From Oceaniferula marina (lineage in GTDB: Bacteria > Verrucomicrobiota > Verrucomicrobiia > Verrucomicrobiales > Akkermansiaceae), in contig NZ_JACBAZ010000003.1 of assembly GCF_013391475.1 (NCBI RefSeq), positions 248,001 to 312,000 on the forward strand: a stretch of DNA of 64,000 nt, given 5' to 3'. Made by a program: the position numbers and the translations under genes. Below, piece by piece: positions 36,903-43,734 of the stretch. The notes under the pieces were generated by a model, which was not told the origin of the DNA, made no database searches, and worked only from the letters and a program-made list of their open reading frames with translations. Each line of letters opens with the position of its first letter. The first letter of the stretch is position 1.

Positions 36903-37441
36903 GAAATCGATTGGCTCTTTCCAAGTTGCCGGGTGACACAGGAGCGCAGACCTCGGTGAATCCGAAAAAATGCCTGCTGGAGCGCACCTTCTTTTTTCTT
37001 CTGCATGGCGGCAATTTCCCGCACCGTCCTGCCATCTGTGTAGCGGCTTGTCACCAAGGCCCTGTCCTTCTGTTTCAGCTTACTCAGACATCGCCGCAGT
37101 GCCGATTGAAATTCTCCCCTATCCTCATTTCCCGACGCATAGTAGTCGTTGATGTTCTCGACGATGTCCGAGTCATAGACGAGCCACTTCTTGCGCGACT
37201 GCGCACGCAAACTCTCCATGGTCTTGAAATAGGCAACCTTGCAGGCGAAGGCCTTGAAATTCGTGCCCAACTCGAAATCATTCATTTTTTGCCAGAGCAG
37301 CACATTGGTCTCCTGCAGAACATCCTCGGCCTCCACCCCCGGAGCAATGCTGTGAATATACCCCTGCAGCATCGCCTGGTGACTGGTCACCAACTGAAGG
37401 TATTCAATTTGCTCTGGAGACATCGGGTTCATCATTGTCAT
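36899..37441 (-). CDS. ECF RNA polymerase sigma factor, Rhodopirellula/Verrucomicrobium type, copy 1
   Basis: The 180-residue sigma-70 family protein has region 2 as VEAEDVLQETNVLLWQKMND followed by FKAFACKVAYFKTMESLRAQ, and region 4 as LKQKDRALVTSRYTDGRTVR followed by EIAAMQKKKEGALQQAFFRI. The pattern is that of the ECF subgroup amplified in Planctomycetes and Verrucomicrobia. It overlaps the FecR/LamG gene. A GTAATAC ... TGTCAT element lies just upstream, so autoregulation is plausible. Several ATGs (37441, 37435, 37432, 37423) could be the start. Confidence 0.9.
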   Translation of the reverse strand: MTMMNPMSPEQIEYLQLVTSHQAMLQGYIHSIAPGVEAEDVLQETNVLLWQKMNDFELGTNFKAFACKVAYFKTMESLRAQSRKKWLVYDSDIVENINDYYASGNEDRGEFQSALRRCLSKLKQKDRALVTSRYTDGRTVREIAAMQKKKEGALQQAFFRIHRGLRSCVTRQLGKSQSIS

Positions 37442-37463
37442 CAGTAGAAGACTACTACCATAA

Positions 37464-37489
37464 ATGACAATTGATGTTGCTGTATTACT
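37464..37489 (-). promoter_or_regulatory. Candidate ECF-type promoter before the sigma gene
   Basis: On the minus strand, AAAAAAGTAATAC, 12 nt, TGTCAT (as TTGTCATTT), 23 bp before the first start codon. It matches the site at 35201-35227. Confidence 0.45.
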
Positions 37490-37502
37490 TTTTTTTCAAC
37501 CA

Positions 37503-38375
37503 TTACCCCCAGGCGCCAATCAACAAATGCTTCAACCTGACTTCATCCGTCACACTCGTTTTACATAAAAACCCACTGTTGTGAGCAAAATGAACATCCG
37601 CTTCATCTTGCACCCGGCAGAAATCGAGCTTGGGGTGGTCATTGAAACGAGCAAGACCATAACCAGTCCCGCGACTGTCCGGATAGACAATCGCCGCAAT
37701 CTCCTGATCCAGCCCGTTCACCAATAGGTAGCGAGCCAAACCGCCGGATGCGTCATCAATGCTTTCATCCGTCCGGGGCAACACCAAAACGCTGAACGCC
37801 TCCCCATCCTTTTCCAACTCCCAGCGGCAGACACGCTGGGCCACAAAATCAATCCGCTCCCGCACCCCCTTGAGGTAATCCAGTAGGTCCTCTCCGATCA
37901 TTCGCATCAATTCATACACTGGATCACCCGAGCCCAACCGATCATCCTTACCGACCGAAGCAAATCGTCGCAACATCGAGATATCGATCGGAGAATTCAT
38001 CTTGGAAATGATATCCCGCTCCACCCCGAGCCACTCTGCTGTTTTCTTAGGGCCCCGGGTATCAAACCACTCGGCAGGCTCCAACCAGTCACAAAACAAA
38101 CGGGCATCCTCATACACCCCCAGATGCTGCAGCACCAAGGATAGGGCACAGGTCGGCACGTGATCCCGGTCAAATTGATGGTGATCAAAGTTGTTGTTCT
38201 CCGGCTCGTGTCGGTCACCCACATCAATCACGCACACCCGCGGGTCCTCAAGCTCCCCAGGCGTCGGCTCCCGACGCACCAATGGCACCCCGTGCAGGGC
38301 AATCATCAAACTGCAGGCTAAAAAATCGTCTTTGTGGGCACCTCCCGGATGGGTCAGTAGATAATCGATACTCAT
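37503..38375 (-). CDS. MYG1-family metal-dependent hydrolase/exonuclease
   Basis: The 290-residue protein belongs to the UPF0160/MYG1 family. The DHH-like metal motifs are visible: LTHPGGAHKDDFLACSL at the start, VCVIDVGDR, and NNFDHHQFDRD near residue 75. Eukaryotic MYG1 is a 3'-5' RNA exonuclease; bacterial members are uncharacterised. The ATG at 38375 is preferred because family similarity starts exactly at MSIDYLLTHPGGAH. It lies between the two ECF modules without an obvious functional link. Confidence 0.82.
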   Translation of the reverse strand: MSIDYLLTHPGGAHKDDFLACSLMIALHGVPLVRREPTPGELEDPRVCVIDVGDRHEPENNNFDHHQFDRDHVPTCALSLVLQHLGVYEDARLFCDWLEPAEWFDTRGPKKTAEWLGVERDIISKMNSPIDISMLRRFASVGKDDRLGSGDPVYELMRMIGEDLLDYLKGVRERIDFVAQRVCRWELEKDGEAFSVLVLPRTDESIDDASGGLARYLLVNGLDQEIAAIVYPDSRGTGYGLARFNDHPKLDFCRVQDEADVHFAHNSGFLCKTSVTDEVRLKHLLIGAWG

Positions 38376-38540
38376 CGCAGCCCCCAGCCTGCCCACAGTC
38401 ACGCCCCATGGTCAACCAGAGCTTCCTCCTTTTATGCACGCTCTCGGACAAGTCCCCCAAAAAGCTCAAAAATCATCTTTTCAAATCCGGCAATCTCACT
38501 AAAATCATCAATCAGACTTAAAATTTCATTTTCCTCTCCC

Positions 38541-39539
38541 ATGAAAACTACACCACTGCTTCAGATCGCGGCCATTTCGGCAACCAGCGTTCTTACCTCA
38601 CACGCATCTCTCACTTGGACCGGCGCGGGCAACGGAGTCTCCCTCTATGCCGAAAACAACTGGCTTGACGACAACGGCGTTGTGCCTCCGGCGAACAGCA
38701 TCAATGGCGGTTCAGACGTCACAGCTGTCACAGGTGGCCTGATCGAGATCAATGCAGGAGCCGGCGAACCATCCAACTTTTCTCCTGGTTTCCAAGTCGG
38801 CACCGGCAATAGCCTGACGATTGGCGGAGGTAAAACCCTGGCATCAGGATCAAATGCCGAAGTCGTCGGGGGTGGAGCTGGAACCACACTCACCGTCAAT
38901 GGAGGAGCTACTTTGAATGTTGGCAATGTCAGCAACTTTGAAACCATCACCGTCAATGGAGCAGCTATCGACCTGCTCAACGTCAGTGGAGCCACCAACG
39001 TCAACCTGACCGGAGCAACCGGCAATGTAGCCAGCATGACCATCGATACGGGGACCATCACATTTTCCAATGGCAACCCGACTTTCACCAGCCTCACCCT
39101 GTCTAATTCTTCTGCCATCTTCACAGGCTCAGCTGGGTTTACATCCTCCGAATTATTCCCAAGTCAAATCAGCCTGACCAACGGATCCTCATGGCTGTCA
39201 CAGTTCGTCTCAAACAATACCATACTCTTTGTCGATGGCTCCAGCTCGATCGAACTCAAAGGCAGCGGGGATCCAATCAATTCACAAACCAATCAATCAT
39301 CCGTCAATCTGGCATCAGGTGCTCAACTGATTTTCAGAAATACCAACGAACTCGACGACCAGCTCAACGACAGCGGGACAGGTGACATTTGGGTCAATGG
39401 AGTGCGTGTAACAGCTCTCAATAAAGACACTCTATTGAGCACAGCGGACAACCTGACCTACACTGCCATCCCCGAGCCATCGTCAACGTCCCTACTCGGA
39501 TTGGCTGGCCTCGCCCTCATCCTGCGCCGACGTAAATAA
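38541..39539 (+). CDS. PEP-CTERM sorted surface protein with repetitive beta body
   Basis: The 332-residue protein has a signal peptide (LLQIAAISATSVLTSHAS). The body is rich in Gly, Ser, Thr and Asn with regular short strands (GNSLTIGGGKTLASGSNAEV, TTLTVNGGATLNVGNVSNFE), suggesting a beta-helix like autotransporter passengers. The tail is IPEPSSTSLLGLAGLALILR then RRK. A strong terminator follows. Likely a surface or matrix protein. Confidence 0.85.
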   Translation: MKTTPLLQIAAISATSVLTSHASLTWTGAGNGVSLYAENNWLDDNGVVPPANSINGGSDVTAVTGGLIEINAGAGEPSNFSPGFQVGTGNSLTIGGGKTLASGSNAEVVGGGAGTTLTVNGGATLNVGNVSNFETITVNGAAIDLLNVSGATNVNLTGATGNVASMTIDTGTITFSNGNPTFTSLTLSNSSAIFTGSAGFTSSELFPSQISLTNGSSWLSQFVSNNTILFVDGSSSIELKGSGDPINSQTNQSSVNLASGAQLIFRNTNELDDQLNDSGTGDIWVNGVRVTALNKDTLLSTADNLTYTAIPEPSSTSLLGLAGLALILRRRK

Positions 39540-39587
39540 GGGTAAAACGCTTCGCGCTCAGCCATAAGCTGTCCGTTTATTCACCAT

Positions 39588-39622
39588 AAAAACCACTCCT
39601 CACGCCGGGGAGTGGTTTTTTT
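39588..39622 (+). terminator. Terminator after the PEP-CTERM gene
   Basis: AAAAACCACTCC, loop TCACGCCGG, GGAGTGGTTTTT with further T. A long near-perfect stem, 48 bp after the stop. Confidence 0.9.
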
Positions 39623-39670
39623 GTACCTTTTTCCGTTAACGCCTGAGCTCATTATGGCTTATTTATGTAG

Positions 39671-40213
39671 GTGCCCAAACATCCGCAAATTTCCCAGGAA
39701 TTTGTCAGCCTCCTGACCGACCACCAGGAGGTCATTCGCTCGTACATCATCTCCCAGGTTCCAGGCTCACCGGACGTCCGCGACATCCTCCAGGAGGTCA
39801 ATATCCGACTCTGGGAAAAAATGAACGATTTCCAGCTTGGAACCAACTTCGGCGCATGGGCATGCACCGTCGCCTATTACAAAATCCTCGACTACCGGAA
39901 AAAACAAAAACGAAACGGCTTCCTGATCTTTAACGACGAACTCTGCGAAACCCTCGCCAAAGAAGCTGAAGAACGGCATCCCGAACAGTTCGAACAAAAA
40001 CGACAGGCACTGCAACAATGCCTCAAACAACTCAGCCAAGCCAATCAGGAACTCATTCAGGCACGCTACGAAGACTCATCCAACAACATGGCCCAAATCT
40101 CCCAAACGTCCGGCCGAAGCAGGGCGTCCCTCCGCGTCACCCTCAGCCGCCTGCGCGCCACCTTGCGCCAGTGCATCAATAAACGTCTCAAATGGAAAGG
40201 AGATCCAGCATGA
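39671..40213 (+). CDS. ECF RNA polymerase sigma factor, Rhodopirellula/Verrucomicrobium type, copy 2
   Basis: The 180-residue protein is homologous to the sigma factor at 36899. Region 2 reads PDVRDILQEVNIRLWEKMND with FGAWACTVAYYKILDYRKKQ; region 4 reads LSQANQELIQARYEDSSNNM with QISQTSGRSRASLRVTLSRL. The start is GTG at 39671; the only nearby ATG runs straight into a stop. It is coupled by ATGA overlap to the FecR/LamG gene at 40210. I do not find the GTAATAC element before it, so its promoter specificity may differ from copy 1. Confidence 0.88.
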   Translation: MPKHPQISQEFVSLLTDHQEVIRSYIISQVPGSPDVRDILQEVNIRLWEKMNDFQLGTNFGAWACTVAYYKILDYRKKQKRNGFLIFNDELCETLAKEAEERHPEQFEQKRQALQQCLKQLSQANQELIQARYEDSSNNMAQISQTSGRSRASLRVTLSRLRATLRQCINKRLKWKGDPA

Positions 40214-41754
40214 CCCCAGAAGCCTTTGAAGCCGCCGTCTCCCAACTCCTCGACAACGACCTGTCAGCCGAAGGCTTTGCCGAGCTGGAACATTACCTGC
40301 AGCACTCACCAGAAGCCCGGCAAAAGTATCTCGAATTTGTCGATATGCACAATGTGCTGGATCTGGAACACCAACCCAAAGCAGTCACCCAACTCGGAAC
40401 CTCCAAGGTGATTCCTATCGACCGCATCATCCGACGCCAAAAACGTAGAACCGTCCGGATTGCGCTGACTGCGGCAGCCGCGTGTATTCTGCTCTCACTG
40501 GTCGCCCTGCGCCTGTTTTTTGCGACCCCGCCACACACTCCCAGCCTTGCTTTCAAAACCTCACCGGGCACCCAGTTCACCATCAGCCATGAGCAGTCGG
40601 CAAACACCCCCACCGGACAAATCATGGCCCCCGGATCGAGACTTCAACTCAGCCAAGGCAGTGTTGAGCTGAACTTCTCCTCGGGAACCAAGGCCGTGGT
40701 GATGGCGCCTGCCGATATGACACTGCACGATGGGGACCAGCTCTATCTCCGGCAGGGAACCGCATGGTTTCATGTTCCCAAAGGGGCCGAGGGATTCCGG
40801 GTCGAAACCGGCGACCTTCAGATGGTCGATCTCGGGACCGAGTTCGGCGTGATCTCCCACCCCGCTCAACACGATGAAGTCCACATCCTCAAGGGGAAAG
40901 TCGAAGTCAGCGCCAAGCGTATTCGCAAACAAACCACCATTCTCACCGCAGGCCAGGCCAGGCGTATCGATCCGATCGGGCGCCTGACCAAGATCCCAAG
41001 TAACCCCGAGGCCTTCCTCAACACCCTGCCCACATCCCTTCCCTATCTGCATTGGAGTTTTGACCAAAACAAGCCATACAGCGTGCAAGGGTCCCACCCT
41101 TTGGTTCACACTCTTGAAACCCAACCCTTTACTCCTGCCAAGTCATCCCTCTCCGACCCGTCCATCGTCCCGGGAGTCCACGGCAAGGCACTCGATCTCA
41201 ATGGCGCGGGCCAGCACCTCGTCACCAATTGGCCTGGATTCTCCGATGGTCGACCAGTGACGGCCAGCTTCTGGATCCGACTCCCGGATTCCAGCTACAA
41301 CGATAACGAAAGCGGTATTCTTGGATGGGGTGACCGCTCACTCAGCACCGGAAAATGGAAAATCACCCTGAAACAACACCCCGACCATGATCGCCCGAAC
41401 CTGCGCATCTCATGGGGGAACCTCTGGGCAGACAGTTCCACCACACTCAGCCGAGGCACCTGGCATCACATCATCATCACCCACGGACAACAGACCAACG
41501 AAAACCCCCAGGCCCAAGTTTATATCAACGGTATCCCAGAAACCATCACCACTCAAAGAAAGTCAAAAGAATCACCAAAAGCCTCCACCCGAACCCGAAA
41601 AGCCGTGCCTCTTCTGATCGGTTCCAGCCTGCACTATGCCACCGGACGCCGAAAAACCCTGCACGCAAGCCTCGACGAACTCTACCTCTTCGACGGCCAT
41701 ATGAGCCCGGCTCAGGCACAACAACTATTCCAAGAACAATCGCCCCGCCGCTAA
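40210..41754 (+). CDS. FecR-domain / LamG-domain membrane protein (anti-sigma-like), copy 2
   Basis: The 514-residue protein starts at the ATG at 40210, which overlaps the sigma stop. An N-terminal helical part (LSAEGFAELEHYLQHSPEAR) leads to a membrane helix (IALTAAAACILLSLVALRLF). A FecR domain follows (RLQLSQGSVELNFSSGTKAV, VETGDLQMVDLGTEFGVISH, DEVHILKGKVEVSA). The C-terminal LamG domain has KALDLNGAGQHLVTNWPGFS ... TASFWIRLPD ending LDELYLFDGHMSPAQAQQLF. It has the same architecture as copy 1 on the other strand. Confidence 0.87.
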   Translation: MTPEAFEAAVSQLLDNDLSAEGFAELEHYLQHSPEARQKYLEFVDMHNVLDLEHQPKAVTQLGTSKVIPIDRIIRRQKRRTVRIALTAAAACILLSLVALRLFFATPPHTPSLAFKTSPGTQFTISHEQSANTPTGQIMAPGSRLQLSQGSVELNFSSGTKAVVMAPADMTLHDGDQLYLRQGTAWFHVPKGAEGFRVETGDLQMVDLGTEFGVISHPAQHDEVHILKGKVEVSAKRIRKQTTILTAGQARRIDPIGRLTKIPSNPEAFLNTLPTSLPYLHWSFDQNKPYSVQGSHPLVHTLETQPFTPAKSSLSDPSIVPGVHGKALDLNGAGQHLVTNWPGFSDGRPVTASFWIRLPDSSYNDNESGILGWGDRSLSTGKWKITLKQHPDHDRPNLRISWGNLWADSSTTLSRGTWHHIIITHGQQTNENPQAQVYINGIPETITTQRKSKESPKASTRTRKAVPLLIGSSLHYATGRRKTLHASLDELYLFDGHMSPAQAQQLFQEQSPRR

Positions 41755-41775
41755 TCACAGCCCCAACCATCTCCG

Positions 41776-42543
41776 ATGCTCCGACTCCTACCATGGCTTA
41801 GCTTCACAACCCTCGGCACCAGCATGCTGAATGGGCAAATCAAGGAGTCCGTCACCATCCAGGTCACAGCAGCCTCCAACACGCTGAGCCCTCAACATGT
41901 CGGCATCGCTTCGATCGGCAAGCTTCACATCCGGCCCGACGACCTCATCCAAGATGATGCCGCCTCAACTGGCACCCTGACCTACACTATCGATCAGCTC
42001 GACCTCGATGCCGAAGGAGGCAACAACGACCAAGTCCGCATCAGTTTCAAGATCACCACCGACAGCGGAAACATCCAAACATCCCTCAGTAACAAGTCCG
42101 GCTGGCTCAGCCCGAAAGGCACCGCATTAAGCAGCGTCGGACAATTTATTCGGATGGAGTTCGCGTCCCTCCACATCGACCTCAACGGAAAACCCGACTC
42201 AGGCGAGGGTAGCTTCACCGCCTTTTCCGCGGTCCAGCTCGGCAAATGGGAAGAGCGGGATGACAACGCCAAGCTGAATTTCAAGCGCATCGTTTGGAGC
42301 GAAGGCAATGACTACGAAACCTTCTCCATCCGCCCCAGCAATTACTGGGTTCTGCGCTACGACAACAAAGCCTCCGGCCAGTGGCGCCCACTATCATGGA
42401 ACTTTTCCTTGGACGTCAAAACCAAGGGAACCGTTCACAACACTCCAAACACACATCCCACACTGGCGGCCCAAGAACCCGCCAAACACAAGAACCCCGG
42501 CTCCCTGATCAGCATCGGAGGCATCTCCATCATCCTCGACTAA
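41776..42543 (+). CDS. Secreted protein of unknown function, sharing a domain with the sulfatase at 43735
   Basis: The 255-residue protein has a signal sequence (LLPWLSFTTLGTSMLNGQ). It aligns by eye with the N-terminal ~200 residues of the sulfatase at 43735. Shared points are a LDLDAEGGNNDQVRISFKIT-like block versus LDLNNSGGSNDSVAINFRVT, a GWLSPKGTAL/GWLSPGGTSL block, SGEGSFTAFSAVQLGKW versus GSGSFSGFSAITMGNW, and GQWRPLSWNFSLDV versus GAWRPLGSHFTIEV. I do not recognise the domain. It sits 21 bp after the FecR/LamG gene, so probably in the sigma operon. Confidence 0.65.
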   Translation: MLRLLPWLSFTTLGTSMLNGQIKESVTIQVTAASNTLSPQHVGIASIGKLHIRPDDLIQDDAASTGTLTYTIDQLDLDAEGGNNDQVRISFKITTDSGNIQTSLSNKSGWLSPKGTALSSVGQFIRMEFASLHIDLNGKPDSGEGSFTAFSAVQLGKWEERDDNAKLNFKRIVWSEGNDYETFSIRPSNYWVLRYDNKASGQWRPLSWNFSLDVKTKGTVHNTPNTHPTLAAQEPAKHKNPGSLISIGGISIILD

Positions 42544-42665
42544 AATCACCCCCCTCCCAAATACTCTTTCCTGGAAGCAACAGACCACACCTGCAACAGG
42601 TCTCGTCCTAACTTCCTAGAACACAACAAGAACACAACAACTAAGAAAAAAGAATACATAAGAAT

Positions 42666-43493
42666 ATGGAACATACAACATACGCGCTTCTAGGCGCCAT
42701 AATAAGCATGAGCTCCGCGCAAGCGGCGGTGATTGCCAATTTTGAAGGGATTGCTTCAGGGGATATTAGTAATTCCGCGAATACAACGGCAACCATTCTT
42801 AACAGCGATACGACCACTGGTGGCACGTGGAGCAATGTAACGGCTACAGGAGATGTTACTGATTCCACTTCGGCATCAGTCATTCAAGCTGGTGACAGCA
42901 CCAGACAAGGAATGACAGGTAACCACCTTTATCTTGGTAGGGCTACTAATGTTGACACCGGCACAACGAGTTCCGCGACAGCTACCTTAACACTCGATAG
43001 CGCTCAAACACTTGCTAACACCAGTCTTTCCTTTGATGCATTCATGGATAACTCAGGATCTCAACCGAGTAATGGCTTCATGATTAGTCTGTTTGATGGA
43101 AATACTATGGTAATGAGCATCTCACTGATGAATAGCTCTGACCCTGGACCACGTTACGGAGTCGCTGAATACAATGCTTCAGGAGCAAAAGTATCAAATC
43201 TCATTACTGATGATATTTTTGCTAATGATACAGGAGCTAACATGACCATCAACCTGTCAGCTACAAGCTACACGGTTGATTACGAGATGTATACAGGTGG
43301 CACGACAGGTTCATCTGCTTCAAAAAATTATCTCAACTCTGCTACAGAGTTTAATAAAATCGTATTCACTACTGAAGGGTCAAAATCTGCTTGGGGTCTC
43401 GATAACCTCGATATCTCAGCCGTCCCCGAACCCTCTTCCACCGCCCTGATCGGCCTTGGTGGATTGGCCCTCATTTTGCGCCGCCGCAAGTAG
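42666..43493 (+). CDS. PEP-CTERM sorted surface protein
   Basis: The 275-residue protein has signal peptide YALLGAIISMSSAQAAVIAN and a beta-sandwich body (LSFDAFMDNSGSQPSNGFMI). The tail is VPEPSSTALIGLGGLALILR then RRK. Its base composition looks more AT-rich than its neighbours until the tail, whose codons resemble those of the other PEP-CTERM genes. A perfect terminator follows. Function unknown. Confidence 0.85.
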   Translation: MEHTTYALLGAIISMSSAQAAVIANFEGIASGDISNSANTTATILNSDTTTGGTWSNVTATGDVTDSTSASVIQAGDSTRQGMTGNHLYLGRATNVDTGTTSSATATLTLDSAQTLANTSLSFDAFMDNSGSQPSNGFMISLFDGNTMVMSISLMNSSDPGPRYGVAEYNASGAKVSNLITDDIFANDTGANMTINLSATSYTVDYEMYTGGTTGSSASKNYLNSATEFNKIVFTTEGSKSAWGLDNLDISAVPEPSSTALIGLGGLALILRRRK

Positions 43494-43525
43494 AACTTCA
43501 ACCATAGCCAAGCGTTGGATTCAGA

Positions 43526-43559
43526 CCCGGCAGGATGCCCCTTTCCTGCCGGGTTTTTT
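43526..43559 (+). terminator. Terminator after the PEP-CTERM gene
   Basis: CCCGGCAGG, 10-nt loop, CCTGCCGGG, six T. A perfect 9-bp stem. Confidence 0.93.
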
Positions 43560-43564
43560 ACCCC

Positions 43565-43722
43565 TATGGAGTGCGGCGGCTTGACGCCGCTTTGGCGACT
43601 CCCACGAGACAAAGACACCGCCAGCCGCTCCGCAAACTACAAACTACAAACTACAAACCGCCAATCGCCAATCGCCAATCGCCAATCGAAAACAAAGCGG
43701 CGTCAAGCCGCCGCATTCCATA
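43565..43722. repeat. REP-like inverted pair, family GCGGCGGCTTGACGCCGC, with tandem microrepeats inside
   Basis: TATGGAGTGCGGCGGCTTGA then CGCCGCTTTG (43565-43594) faces its near-exact reverse complement at 43693-43722. Each arm folds by itself (GCGGCG/CGCCGC). Between them lie tandem CAAACTA (43632-43660) and CCAATCG (about 43660-43688) repeats. The arrangement is like a bacterial interspersed mosaic element and ends 12 bp before the sulfatase start. Confidence 0.85.
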
Positions 43723-43734
43723 CATCCACCTGCC

